Positions 10,178 to 21,492 are shown, numbered from the stretch's first letter. The stretch: 64,000 nucleotides of DNA from Holtermannia corniformis (GCA_001599935.1 BCIJ01000031.1:106678-170677), one strand, 5' to 3'. The notes: generated from the sequence alone by a model not told the origin. Program-made: numbers and translations.

Positions 10178-10762
10178 ATGACTGATGGCGAAGACGACAC
10201 AGCGGCTGAGAGCACTGCCTACAGCGATGGTTATGTGGCAGAGGTACTCAATAGCTCGTCTGTCGAGTCGGTAGTGGTGGATCCCGCCGGCCCGCACCGG
10301 CAGTCATGTGATGCATGATCGATGCAGTCGACGTGGCTCCAAACAGGCCATACAGTGCTACTGAGCAGGCCACACAAGGGAGCAAGAACCAGGAGGTAGA
10401 AGGGGAGGATGGCGGGTGACGTTGAGACGTAGTCGAAGAGGGCAAAGACAAAGGAAGAGAGGGACACGCAGTCCCAAAGGGACTACGTCGAAACTGGGAG
10501 AAAACCAAAAGAACTCCTCCTCTAGCAGCTCGCTATCGCCTGCTCTCTCGCCCATCACTTGAGTCTTCTGCCATCTCGAGGGTCGACAAAAAGTGAATAT
10601 ATAGCGGCGGCAAAGAAATGGGTCGAGGAACGAAAGAAGTACGATTGGCAGTCAAGAGATCAAAATTATATAATCCGCAACGCCTTCAGAGCAGACTCTG
10701 ATGTTGGCTACATGGTATACTTCCGGCGTTCTGACAAAGAAATCGGGGAGCTACAGCCCTGA
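10178..10762 (+). CDS. Small hypothetical protein, multi-exon (tentative model)
   Basis: The best-supported part is the 3' half. In one frame, exon 10433-10486 (SKRAKTKEERDTQSQRDY) and exon 10526-10762 (QLAIACSLAHH..., AAKKWVEERKKYDWQSRDQN, GYMVYFRRSDKEIGELQP, stop) are separated by a 39-nt intron ending in a pyrimidine-rich CTCCTCCTCTAG. They are preceded by VAPNRPYSATEQATQGSKNQ through a 37-nt intron at 10396-10432. The start is uncertain. It could be ATG 10178 (MTDGEDDTAAESTAYSD, splicing into DVAPN), ATG 10315 (MIDAVDVAPN), or an upstream exon beginning at ATG 9873 (MASDHADRWKLLTAVN). The protein is charged and soluble-looking with no recognised family. Intron sizes match other genes here. 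Confidence 0.4.
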
Positions 10763-11044
10763 GTACTCACTGATGAGTGCTCAAAGTACGTTGTACGAGA
10801 CCGCTCCTGATGCAACGCTGTGCAGATCTCAGACGCTGTTCGCTGTGTAAACTACATTCTAATGTTGTAGGGCTGCGAAACGACAGGAGTTCTGACTACC
10901 GTTACTCCAGTATCGGACCGTGAGTGTGCTCCAGACTGTCGGCTTGGCGCATAGCACACGTAAAACATGGGAACGCGGTGAATTGGTTTTGATAGACTCT
11001 GCGGGCTGCTTGGGTCAGCTGTCTCGGTAAGGCAGCCAGGTTAC

Positions 11045-11329
11045 TCACGTCAGGTCACTTGCAGCAGTGTACAGGCTCACTTGACGCTTGGGCGGGGACT
11101 GATACTTGGAAGGCGTCAGCGGGATCGCATGACCCGTTACGGTTGATTGGAGATTCGGCAGCGTCCAGTCAGGCGTTACTTGAAGTATCAGATTGATCGG
11201 AGTCACTGGTAGTATGGCTACCGGATGGCATGGCTGGCTGGAGCTTGATCGGCGTAGAAGCGGTCTGGTGATGCGCTTTGGTGGTTGGACGGCGACAAGA
11301 AAATGTCCCCCATGAGGCTCCGTTAGCAT
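11045..11329 (-). CDS. Possible small gene, 94 aa (weak)
   Basis: An intact frame begins at the first ATG (MLTEPHGGHF) after a TATATA element at 11366-11371 on the minus strand. The spacing of about 40 nt resembles that of the other small genes of this patch. Composition is Pro/Ser/Leu-rich with no recognised motif, and nothing but the promoter spacing supports it. A second ATG at 11313 in another frame gives a shorter peptide. It may be non-coding. Confidence 0.22.
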   Translation of the reverse strand: MLTEPHGGHFLVAVQPPKRITRPLLRRSSSSQPCHPVAILPVTPINLILQVTPDWTLPNLQSTVTGHAIPLTPSKYQSPPKRQVSLYTAASDLT

Positions 11330-11622
11330 GCGTGAACACTGGAGAAGTCCTCCGAAAGCGCCTCCTATATAGCCGGAGACGGCGCCAGGTAAGCTTACAC
11401 GGCCGTGCGGCCCGAATGAGCGGTACGTTGATGCAGCGTGCGATGCGAGATGGGGGCGCCGGGTTCCTTGGTTAGCCACACTGCCTTCGGGCCAGAGCAC
11501 CCAGCGACTGCGGTCGACACCGATCTGGGAACAGAACGGAGGAATGCATCGCATAGCCGAGTCAAAGGAAGACCTCCCTGTCAAAGGTCAGACAAAGCAC
11601 TTTGAGTGTTTGGCGATCGAGC

Positions 11623-13954
11623 TTACATCGCAGCGAAGTCGATGACTCTGAACATGGACTCGTCGTTCATCTCTGGCTTCCACCCAGTCCTGCGATAGGG
11701 TGTCAGTACGATTGATTGCGGTCGTGTGACTTGTACGCACGCAGCGCGCCAGTCTAGTCCCATCTCCGCTTGCAGCAAGCTCGCCTTCTCCCAGTTCTTG
11801 ACATCGTCGTCTGCGATGCCGCGAAACAGAACCTGAGATAGTGTCAGCCCCAAAGGATGTTTCGAAGCGGTCGGCGCCACGTACGTAGATGCGCGTCAAG
11901 ACTTGCGGCGCTGGTATGATGGTCAAGGCGACCGTGGCGGGCAGCATTGCCTGATCCAGGATTCTATAGTCGTGTGTGAGCTGAGCAATGAGCGGAGCAC
12001 GCGGTGCTCACCGGTATGCCTAAGGTTTGTCAGTGGATGCGACGAGGTAGACGACTCACGATCTGCTTGTGCTGGGTGATAGACGGCAGCCAGGACTGAA
12101 TCATGTTCGTACGACTTTGCACTGGTACACCCAGCGAGGTGAGGATGCGATCAATGTGCGGCACAAAGAGGGTCTGAGGCAGGCAGTAGGCGTTTGACGG
12201 ACTGACATCGGGCCAGGCTGGGCCGTGTCAGCTGTGTATCGGTCAGCCAGTGAGCGGTGACTCGCCTGGAATGAGAGGGGCTTTCGGATCATGCGCGGCG
12301 GGCTTGTCCTTGGGCACTGGCCTGCAACGGGGTCAGTGGGCTCAAGCCAAACACACACGAAACCCTCACAGGCCCTCCCACCATAAACCGTACGACTCGA
12401 CGCCAGACAGCAGGTCCTCGACCGAACCGCCAGCCTTGGTGCGCAGAAACCAGCGCAGTTTCTGACGCGAGCCATCAGGGATCATGGCTGTCGGCGGATA
12501 CACTCCCGAGATTGTCCAATCTGCGATCGAAAGCGATACTTCGAGCTGCGATCACTTGAGCTGTAGAATGGGGCGGGATTATGGTGCCACTCACACTCGT
12601 TTCCTCTGGATAGTAGAGGTCAATCTGCGGTCGGATGGAGCGAGGGCGGAAGATGATCCTAGCGGTCGACTTGTTGTGCACCACATCTGGGACGTGATTA
12701 GCGTCTAGTTGGGTATAGGTACGAGCCTACAGTTGGTGATGACTTCGTTTGGGCCCAAAGCGCGGCCAACGAACGTCATGTTGTGTGTCTTGTCCTATTG
12801 ATGATCAGTAGCCGATTCTTCGCGAGCTCGTCGCTCGGTCACGTACGGCAATCGACAGCGTCCCCAGATACGCTAAAGACCGTCAGCTCAAGCTGTGCCG
12901 CTGGCGACGACCGACTAGCCGGCGCGGGGCCTTTCTTGAGGTCCCTGCGAGTCGATCAGCACCGGTAGGCAAGGCGGTATGCGTAACGCACTCGGCCTTG
13001 ACGAGAGCCTTCATATCCGTGCGTTTGCCATCCACCGCTTCACAGACAAAGTCGATGTCTGCGATCCCCGGCGGCTTGTCGTCCTTGGCCTTGTCGTCCT
13101 TGGCCTTGCCATCGGCCTTGCCCTTGCTGCCGTTGCTTTCGCCCTTGTCCTTGCCCTTGCCCTTGTCTTTGCCATTGCCGTTGCCGTTGCCATTGGCTTT
13201 GCCTTCCGCCTTGTCCCCGCCTACAAGTCCATCATCAGCGTCCCGCTCGCGTCTATCACAGCGCACGAGCAAGGGCAAGGAGGGATCGATCAAAGACGTG
13301 CCAAACACTCGAGAGCTTACCATCAGCCGGCTTGGGTGGCGGCGCGGGCTTTTCCGTCGGAGCTTTGGCGGCTGCAGACTTGGGCGCGTCCGCCTTCTAC
13401 GTTCCGTCAGCATCGTTCCGGAGGGCAGGACCTGCACCTACCTTTTCCTTTTCGTATGCGGTGACTTCAAGCGTGACAATGTGCTTGCCGGCGCACACGT
13501 AGTTGTACGAGTCGTTGTCCGTGCTGACCCGTCAGTCCTACCCTATCCCACACGGTACCAAACGTACATGTAGAGCGTATCGCCCGTACCAAACATGGCG
13601 ACCCAAGTCGGGACATCGCTCGGTTTGCAGCTCAGGCGCGTATGATGCGTCGGTGGGATCGCAAACTTTTCCGTCGCGGCCTCAATCGCCTTCTACAACA
13701 AGCGCAGGTTAGCTCTGTCGACGTCTACCGTGTTGACTCACGTCAAAGTTGGGCGGGAGCGATACGAGAGCCTGTGAGCCTCCGCCGACGAGGATCAGCA
13801 TACGCGGCGGGACCGTCATCTCGTCCTCCGTGTCCTTGTTCTCGTTCTCGGGCTCTTTGACAGGTGGGAGCAGCCTGGTATGGTATTCGTCGAGCCATTG
13901 GCGTTCGTACGGGTACAGTGCGGGATAGTCGAGATAATAGGTCGGTACGTACAT
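11623..13954 (-). CDS. Conserved protein of unknown function, about 13 exons, with an 8-nt microexon
   Basis: The protein starts MYVPTYYLDYPALYPYERQW. Exons join through MLILVGGGSQALVSLPPNFD, VPTWVAMFGTGDTLYM and KHIVTLEVTAYEKEK, then a low-complexity Lys/Gly/Asn/Asp linker (13080-13210), DIDFVCEAVDGKRTDM, GTLSIADKTHNMTFVGRALG and STARIIFRPRSIRPQIDLYY. The conserved tail follows: SRQKLRWFLRTKAGGS, SYGLWWEGL, LFVPHIDRILTSLG, MIQSWLPSITQHKQ, LPATVALTIIPAPQVLTRIY, LFRGIADDDVKNWEKA and MFRVIDFAAM. This tail resembles, from memory, a widespread uncharacterised family with YLYWE, FITYWLP, RVFMLFKG and FRVLEWGGM motifs. Joining requires an 8-nt exon (12011-12018) and one GC-AG intron (12218-12265). 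It is not a known enzyme that I can name. Confidence 0.7.
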
Positions 13955-14178
13955 TGTGCCGGTGGACGAGCAACGAGCATTGCGATCAGAGGTCACAGAG
14001 GGAGAGAGGGGGCGTCAGCACTTGACGACTTCTGAGAAGCAAGCACACACCGATCCAGGTACAATCAACTCGGCCTTTGCCAACAGACTGACATTTCGGA
14101 TCAGTGCTGAACAGCAGCGCACAGACTTTACTCATACCTGGTACAGCCGTTGCCGTCCTCGTTGACCAGCACGCCAGC

Positions 14179-14184
14179 TATATA
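14179..14184 (-). promoter_or_regulatory. TATA-like element (GGTATATAGC)
   Basis: Lies about 225 nt upstream of the ATG at 13954 and downstream of the zinc-finger gene's stop at 14434. It could serve the unknown gene 11623-13954 with a spliced leader. Weakly supported. Confidence 0.3.
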
Positions 14185-14433
14185 CCCTGCTGGACCGCGC
14201 CGTCGAGTCAGCAGCCAACACGATGTGCCGGCCATCAACGACACGTCCAACCGGCGTGCCCATCCGACAAGGTGAACAAAAGGCCTGATCCGCACCGCAC
14301 GTCAATGATCGACCGGGCCTGCTAGCCAACACGCCGTGGTGGTACATTTGCGATTCATCGACGACGGGCGTAACGGGGACATGGATCACTTTGCACCCCG
14401 ACGACCAAATACCCCAATCCCTGCTTGCTCGAC

Positions 14434-16683
14434 TCAATTTGCAACCTCTTGCTGGCCCGGCCCGACCTCGAGTAGCGCCTTTGCCTTTGCGTCCATGTCG
14501 TTGATGAGACCGTTACCGTTCTCGTGCTGTACCTGCTTTGGACCCGACGCGAGCTCGTCGCCAGGACGCGAGAGGACGACAAAGCTCTCGCTGGTATCTG
14601 TCCGAAGACGCGAGTGTGCCGATGCCGGGTCCGAGCTCGGCTGGAGCGGCATCACGGGGGTGGAAGGGACCGAGCTGGTCTCGCCCGCCGGCTCGACACG
14701 ACCAAACGAGTACCCTTGACCAAACGGTTGTGCGTGGGCCGCGTGCTGAGCTTGCTCCAGCAAGACTTGGCCCGTCCCCGGTCTCGATCGTGGCGCCTCT
14801 TGAGGTGAACCCAGCAGCGCCGAGATGGCAAGCGACGAACGACGCTCATTCGTCGGCGGCAACCAGCTCGGGTCACGAGCACCTTCGACCCCCGCCCTCA
14901 AGTCCTCGTTACTCCTCGTCAGTTTCGCCCGATGATCGTCTGCGCTCGCGAGCTCGTCCGCACGACGCTTACGACCTGCCTGGGCGGCAGCGGTATCATA
15001 GTTGTACGGATACTGCTGCTGAGGCGGGTGGTACGAGAATGGCGAGTCGTGCGGCTGCTGCGCGTTGGGTTGAGGACCCTGGTAGACTGGCGGGTAGCCC
15101 TGCGATTGCTGATGCGGTCCAGAGTTGGCATACGGCGCCGGGGGCGGGTAGTAGCTTTGCTGAGGCTGCGGCGGGGGGTAATAGTACCCCTGGTTCGAGT
15201 TGGCTGGTGGGTACGGCTCGTTCTGGTAGGCGCCCGCATTGGGGTCCTGTGGAGGATACATGTGTCCGTTGTCGTGGGCCGGTGGGCCGGTAGGTCCGAA
15301 CGGCGGCTGATGGGGCGACTGCCAGCCTGCGCCCGGGGGCGGTCCTTGGGCGTGCGCATCGTTGTCTGCATAGTGCGCCGGCACGGGTAGCTCGCGGCCG
15401 TTTGATGAGATGGGTCGGAACGGATACGGCAAGTTTGACAGGGGTTCATTCGACGGGCCGGCAGCAGGTTGACCTCGTGTATCCGGGTAGTATGGCTGAT
15501 AGCCCTGGAAGGAGCCCATGGCCGAAGCCGACGAGCCAGGACGACGGTCGTCTGGGTGTTCGTGTATTGGCCCGTTTGACGGTCCGGCGCCGGCCGGGTA
15601 CTGCGGGTAATCCCAGCCTGAGCCTGTCCTTGGTCTGCCCTGCTGCACGGGCATCCCCCAAGCGCCATGACCGGCGACCGAGCTCGTGGAACCACCGGTG
15701 CCCGGCGGGGCAGAGTACGGGTACGGCGGTTGAGTGATCGGCGGAGGAGGTGGAGCGCCGCTGCCAACCTGACCAGCGGCCGAAGCGGCTCGCTTTGAGC
15801 TGCGGGTCGAGACCTCTGTCGTGCGCGGACGCTCTACGGCGTTCTTGGGGACCTCTACGATCTCGCCGCGTTTCCGCTGCTCCTTGTTGGCCTTTTGCGA
15901 GAGCGCGGCGTGGACGGCCGAGAGCTCGTTGAGCATCTGCTCGTTGCGCGACGCTTGGTCGGCGTGGACGGTAGCGGCGTGCTGTCTGAGATTGTCGAGG
16001 CGTGAAAACGCTTTGCCGCAGTGACATGGGAACGGGCGTTCACCCGTGTGTTTGCTACCGTGTCAACCATGACCGGATGCAACCGAGCTCACTCACCGAA
16101 CGTGGCGTGCGAGATGTTCCGAGCGGGTAAAGACCTTGTCACAGTCGCCAAAGCCCTTGCAACGGAACATTTTCCCTCCGCTGATCCCTACAGGAACGAT
16201 GGGCAGACCGTCTGGGGTAAAGTTTGCACTGGTCGGTCTACCCTGAGACGACTGGGGCGGGGACGGGGCATGGTGTTGAGCGTTTGCGACGCCGTAAAAC
16301 TGACCTGGTGGCGGAGGCGGGTACGAGCCGTCTGCGGCTGGCATCGGTTGCTGGTAGCGATCGTGCGAGGTCGAGGGCGGTCTGTCGGGACTGCTCATGA
16401 CGTAGCGTTGCGAGGGGTACGCGTGCGCCGTGTGCGGCCTGGTCTGTGTCTGATAGTGCGGAAACGGGCTCGCGGCGTAGTAGGGCTGGAGTGGGGGAGA
16501 GGCCGGTTCGGGCTTGAACGCGTACGAGTGGGCACCCGAGCCGATGGGCCCAGACGGGTAGGCCCGCGGCTGAGGACCTGGCTGGTGGTGGTGGGGTGGC
16601 AGCGGTGGAGGGACAGAGGGCGTTGAGTGCGAGTGTTGTGGGTAGGCTGTGGAGAGCGGTGCCGAGGTGGTGAGCGAGGACAT
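14434..16683 (-). CDS. C2H2 zinc-finger transcription factor (USV1/RGM1/COM2-like finger pair)
   Basis: A nuclear DNA-binding regulator. The N-terminal 165 residues are Pro/Ser/His/Tyr-rich. They are followed by two adjacent C2H2 fingers split by one intron (about 16050-16094): [20 protein letters not shown] with HVR, then [20 protein letters not shown] and LRQHAATVH. The finger pair matches the stress and nutrient regulators USV1/RGM1/COM2 in composition ([28 protein letters not shown]). Residues after the fingers form a long Pro/Gln/Tyr-rich low-complexity region ([27 protein letters not shown]), a probable activation or condensation domain, ending in a short charged tail. About 735 residues. 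The upstream 1.3 kb before the next gene suggests extensive promoter sequence. The exact orthologue within the finger family is not certain. Confidence 0.85.
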
Positions 16684-17991
16684 GAACTATGGTCGGTCGC
16701 TGCGGGTCGATGACGAGCCTGACGGATCGACAGAGGTGGATGCAGTCCGAGGTCGCGAGCTGAGCGGACCAGGATCCCGAGCTGGGAGCTGTTGTCGGTT
16801 GGATGCAGGCGAGTGAAAAAGAAGCAGCGGCGTGCCGAGAATCGCGGAGGGATCGTCAAAGAAAGCAGACGGTTCCGTGTGCGGGAGGATGATGGAGAGC
16901 AGACCGAGGTGAGCAAGATAGCGGTTGGCGTGATGATAGCAGTTGTTTGGTGGATGGTCGAATGATGAAACGGCGGCGGCGGCGGCGGGCGGCGTCGGAG
17001 GTACCGATGTGGATGACCGAGAGTGATGGCGGGCGAGGGATGGTGCGAGGGAGCGGTTGCAGTGGTTGGCGTCGACGAGGTGGATGTCGTGGAATCGTCA
17101 AGACAGACAGGCAACAAGACAGGCAGGCACGAACAGGGACCGAAGCGGACGGCGGCGGAGTCAGAGGTACGAGAGGCAGCGAGAACAGTGATGATCAGTT
17201 ACTGCGGATCGTCCGACCACGGGGGTTGCTGTCCAGCGCTGGAGCGTTGGGTACGTACCGGCTGGGAGACCGAGCTGGCTGTCGCTCTCGCTCGCTGCTG
17301 GCTCGTCAACGCACAGTGGTGATGGGACGTGTGGCGGCGAGTGCACCGGCGCTTTCGCCTTCGGTGATTGGCGGGAGTATTAACCCAAACGCTGACCCGC
17401 TTTCGGTCACTGCCCCCTTGAACGATCCAATCTAGGGTAGCGTACTGCACTCTAGTCTGCTGCAGTCCAGCTCTGTCTCTGTCAGCAACCTCGCGCAGTC
17501 TAGGCCGACCTGAAACCGCTCGGCGGACGCCCAGCACGCCCGCGAGGCCAACCCTGTCGTTTGAGCCTCGTGCGAGCTTGTTGCCCCGTGTTGACGCCTC
17601 TTTGACTGAACAAAAAAAGTGACATGGCTCATCGATCGAGCTCGGCCCACAGGGTCACTCACCTTGCTACAGTAGCCGAAAACTCTATGGTCCGTGTAGA
17701 GCGAGCAGCCGTACGGGCATGAACCGCGGCGGTTCCGAGCCCCTGCGGCCCTCATCAAGCACGGGGCGTCCTCGGCTCCTTTCTGCCATTGAGCAAGCTC
17801 AGATGGAGGGGTCATCCTTTCACCCACCGCGACCGCGTAAAGTGTTTGGCTCATGGCCTTCGCCGCCGGGACAATGGATAGCTAGACCGGCCGGGCGCTC
17901 GAGCCGCCTGCCGAGGCGCTCGGTCCGTCAACATCACCCACTTGAAGAGAAAGGGATAGCATCCAATGTTACATGCAATCCAGTCGGGCTC
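16684..17991. other. Intergenic region upstream of the zinc-finger gene
   Basis: About 1.3 kb. It includes a (CGG)n-like tract at about 16970-17000 and CT/GA-rich segments. Open frames here (e.g. 17719-18123 +) show no protein-like features. Probably the long promoter of the zinc-finger regulator plus the 3' end of the SNW gene. Confidence 0.45.
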
Positions 17992-19959
17992 TCAACCCTC
18001 TCGCGCTCGCTTACGGGCTTGGGATCTGGCGTAGATACGAGTCAGCTTTGTCATGATCCGACCGGGCGACTGACCCGTCAGCGTCCGCATCGCGTTTGCC
18101 ACCCCGCTTGGCTCGGTTCATGAAATCCTCGACGCCAAACGGATCCGCCGCCGTCTCCTTGTCGAGCGAGACGACAATGTCCTTTTCAAACTGAACGGGT
18201 CCGTCCCGGATCTCGGCAGTGTCTGCACCGAGCCCACGCGCGACGCCGAGCGCGAACCGATCCTTTTCAAGCTCTTTCGCGATCCCGTCTTCCGTACCGC
18301 CGCCAAACGCTTCGTCGTTGCCACTGTTGCCGCCACGCTTGTAAATGGCCGCAGCGGCCGTCGAGCCCTGGAACAGTGGCTTATCGTACAGGTTGTAAGA
18401 GTCGTCGCCGCCAAACGAGCCAGACAGCTGTTCGCGGTTGAACAGCCGCGAGTCGATCAGCGACTCCTTTGTGGCCGTAGGCTTTGCGAGGCCGAGTGCA
18501 ATCTTTTCAGAAATGTCTCGGTTCTGCTCCCTGCAGTCGAGTCAGCCTCGTCCACTACGGCCGCCGGCACTGACCTCATCAACATCTTGGCTCGCTGCTC
18601 GGCACCCATATTGCTCATCCGCATCTCCTTTTCACGCTCGCGCCGACGCTCCTCTCGAACCTCTTCACGCGCACGCACAGCCTCCTCGTCCTCCGACTCG
18701 TGCTCACTCTCACTCGCACTGCTATCCGAGCTATAGCCCGCGAGACCGCCAACGCCCGTCTCGGCCGGTGCACGCACGACCGGCGCGATCCCACTGCGTT
18801 CCTCTCGAGCGCGCTGAGCGAGCAAACGCAGGTTCTCCTCCTTTTGCGCCTTTTCCTTCTCTGCGAGCAGCTGCTGCATCTGTGAACGCGCGTGCACCTC
18901 TTGGCGAGCGTGCCGATCGGCAACGTACAGCGCTTCAGTCAGCTTTGCAAAGTTGTCGTTGATGTGGACCTATCCAGCGTCAGCTTCTGATCCAAACGAG
19001 CCTATACAACTCACATCCTGCAGCCCACGCCCATCGGCCGCCAACCGCTTGTCTAGCGGGATCGTGAACCCTCTGTTGTTCTTCCAGTTTGAGATACACG
19101 GCGGGATCATCCAATCCTTTTGCTCTTGCGCCGTCGCCTTCCTCGGTGGACTCTGCAGCACGGGCGGCGGCGGTGTCGGTGGGCCCCTCGGAATCTTCTT
19201 GTGCTTGAACCGAGGCGGTTCCAACGGGTCCTCTTGAACTTCGGTCATCTTGATGATCCGCTGCTTGCCGTCGCCCGTGGCCGATGCCGGAGTGTACCGG
19301 ATGTACTGCGAGTTGCCGCCGGTTGCCGAGACTTTGGAAGTCTGCGCAGCCTTGATCTTGCCGTTTGTAATCTTTTCGAGCGCGAGCCGGGTCGCTTCGC
19401 GTTTAGCTTCCACCGCATCTTCGTCTGGGCGCTCCATCGCGCGCTCAGAGGCCGAGATGTCGGTCCGTGACGACAGCGGTACGAGGTCTGTACGATTGAC
19501 CATCAGCCTGCATCTGCACCCTCGGACCCAGCTCACCCTTGAAGCTCGACTGGACCTTTGCGTCCCCCCTGCCCTGCTGCGCAAGCGCATCATACCGCAC
19601 CACGCCCTGGGCATCAACTTGCAGTGCAAGTGTCGTGCCCGCACCCGCCGGTTTCTTCCTGCCCATCTCCATAGGGTACTGCGCGATATGACACTGTCCG
19701 CGTGTCAACTTGGTTTCACCAGCTTGGCAGAACCCACCTCGGGATAAGCACCGCCACCGGCATAGTCGGCGCCAGTCTTTGGCTTCCATCCCTTGCGCTC
19801 GCCATAGCGCGGGATCACGGCTGTCGCAGGCGCGGCGGTCGATGCTGAATAGTCGGGACCGGTGTCTTGCGGTGCGACATGGACCGGCGCCGGGAGCGCT
19901 CTGGACTGCGTTAGCGATTCGAGTGATGTGACGGAAACTGACCTCGCGAGGGCTGCCAT
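17992..19959 (-). CDS. PRP45: SNW/SKIP-domain splicing factor (Prp45)
   Basis: SKIP/Prp45 is a core protein of the activated spliceosome (NTC-related) and in animals also a transcription coregulator. The start is MAALARSVSVTSLESL. Domain evidence in order: IPRYGERKGWKPKTGADYAG, YPMEMGRKKPAG, VRYDALAQQG, KIKAAQTSKVSA, QYIRYTPAS, IIKMTEVQEDPLEPPRFKHK and then the signature WMIPPCISNWKNNRGFTIPL with DKRLAADGRGLQ. Next come NDNFAKLTEALYVADRHARQ, a charged helical segment (EVREERRREREKEMR), REQNRDISEKIALGLAKPT and DSRLFN. The C-terminus is either DSYLRQIPSP without a final intron or, more like the family, a spliced SQARKRAREG ending at 17992. About 600 residues. An optional intron right after the first six codons is possible. 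Confidence 0.93.
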
Positions 19960-20291
19960 TGTGCTGGTGGTGAGACTATGGCTACTTGAATCAGACTGCA
20001 CGACACTTGCGAGTGGCGAGTAAACCCCGTTGGTCGGAGAATCAGCAAAACGCCGGTACGCGTGCGGGGTTTATGTGCTGCAGTTGACTGCCACGCGTAA
20101 ACATAGATCGTAGAAACAGCAGATGCATCACAGTCGTCTGTCCTCGTCGATCCGTAGCGCCCGACTGCACATCTACACGCTCACGATTCGGATGGGAACA
20201 AGGGGGAAGACGTCAAACACGCAAGAGTCCGGAAAGGAGCCTGATTAGGGATGAGAGCCTGTATTTGCAGACTGGCGAGCGCTCAAGCCGT

Positions 20292-21447
20292 TCAGAAGGC
20301 GAGGACAGCGGCACCGACGACGCCGAGGGCGGCCATGGGGAGCGAAGCGTAGTTGGCAATGGCAGCGCCAGAGGGCGAGGCGGCGGCCGACGAAGCGGAC
20401 GAGGCAGGGGTCGAGCTGTGCGAGGGGTGTCAACTGGTTTGCTTCATGTCAAGGAGTTTCAAAGACTGACCTGCTGGCGCGCGACGACGAGCTGGCAGCC
20501 GAGGCGGCCGACGACGAAGCCGAGGCCGAGGCCGAGCGCGAGACCGAAGCAGACGAGACGGCAGCCGACGACGAGGCAGCGACCGACGACGAGGCAACGG
20601 CAGACGAAGCAGCCGAGGACGAAGCGACAGCCGAGGAAGCGGAAACAGCGGCCGACGAAGCCGAGCCCGAGACGGCCGAGGACGCGCCTGCGGACAAGCA
20701 CGAGGACGAGGTCGACGTCTGGACGGTCAAAGCTGAAGCGTACTGGGGGACACCGGTCGAGTCACGGATACGGATCGTGATGAACTGGCCTGTGCAGTGT
20801 CAGCACAAACCAGGACAAAGGAGGCCGAGCAAAGGGGGCATGCCGGCACGGGGTCTGTGCGTCTTGGCAGCACGATGCCAAGACGCGACGGCTGGGAGAT
20901 GGCGTGGTAGAGACTGACCAGCTGCAACGTTGACGTTCCAGGTGTAGGGGCTCGACTGGACGTTCTCGGCAATCGTGGCGATGGCGGCGGCACCAGTTTG
21001 CTCTCCGGGAAGGACGTCACTGTCAACAAGCGACGTGGTCAGTGCGGGCTATGAGACGCGTGTCGCCGTGGCAACATACAGGATGAAAGGGGCCGAACCA
21101 CCCGACCATGAGAGCTGCACAGGCTCTATTGTGAGGAAAGGGTCAGCACTCGGCGTCTATTGACAGCAGCTGGGCGAAAGGGGGGGGCGTGCTGGTGGTC
21201 CGATCTGCTCGATTCGGCCGGCATCGTAAGACGAGCGGGTCGACCGCAGCACGCTCCCCAGTTGCCAACGGCCAGCTTGTGCACTGCATCACTCACGGCA
21301 CTGAATCACCGAAGGCTGTCAAAGAAGCTGATCAGCATCCGCGTTCGACTATGGTGCCGAGCGGCTACTTACGGGCGTGTTGATGGTCAACGACTGGGCG
21401 AGCGCGACGCCGACGAGCGCGAGGGCAGAGAAGGCCTTGACAAACAT
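20292..21447 (-). CDS. KRE9/KNH1-like Ser/Ala-rich GPI-anchored cell-wall protein
   Basis: A secreted wall protein. Signal peptide MFVKAFSALALVGVALAQ is followed by SLTINTPV. After a long first intron (possibly hiding a tiny exon) comes EPVQLSWSGGSAPFIL, then DVLPGEQTGAAAIATI, SPYTWNVNVAAG, RIRDSTGVPQYASALTVQTS and SCLSAGASS. This matches the KRE9/KNH-like N-terminal domain typical of fungal Ser/Thr-rich GPI proteins. The rest is a Ser/Ala repeat tract (20480-20720), an O-mannosylated stalk by inference. The C-terminus is a hydrophobic tail after small residues (PMAALGVVGAAVLAF), fitting a GPI attachment signal. About 250 residues. A TATA-like element 40 nt upstream implies a short leader. 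The exact role (beta-1,6-glucan or other wall function) cannot be read from sequence. Confidence 0.85.
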
Positions 21448-21486
21448 TGCGATGCTTATGCTGGAGTAGGAGTCGGAGAGGATGGG

Positions 21487-21492
21487 ATTATA
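21487..21492 (-). promoter_or_regulatory. TATA-like element of the GPI-protein gene
   Basis: Minus-strand TCTATAATCC, about 40 nt before the ATG at 21447. Spacing is similar to that of the small TATA-driven genes elsewhere in the window. Confidence 0.5.

Noticed and set aside
14132..14330. Minus-strand segments PAGYIAGVLVNEDGNGCT and LLAKAELIVPGS as upstream exons of the unknown gene
   Set aside because: They look protein-like and have splice-like borders, but the only joins to the exon starting MYVPTYY meet an in-frame stop (TGA in GTGCTGACG), and a TATA-like element overlaps them. Kept as promoter instead.
17719..18123. 134-codon + strand open frame
   Set aside because: Overlaps the spliced 3' end of the SNW gene on the other strand and shows no protein-like pattern.
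20480..20720. Regular repeats resembling a CRISPR or satellite array
   Set aside because: They are Ser/Ala codon repeats of the GPI protein with no constant repeat-spacer structure.
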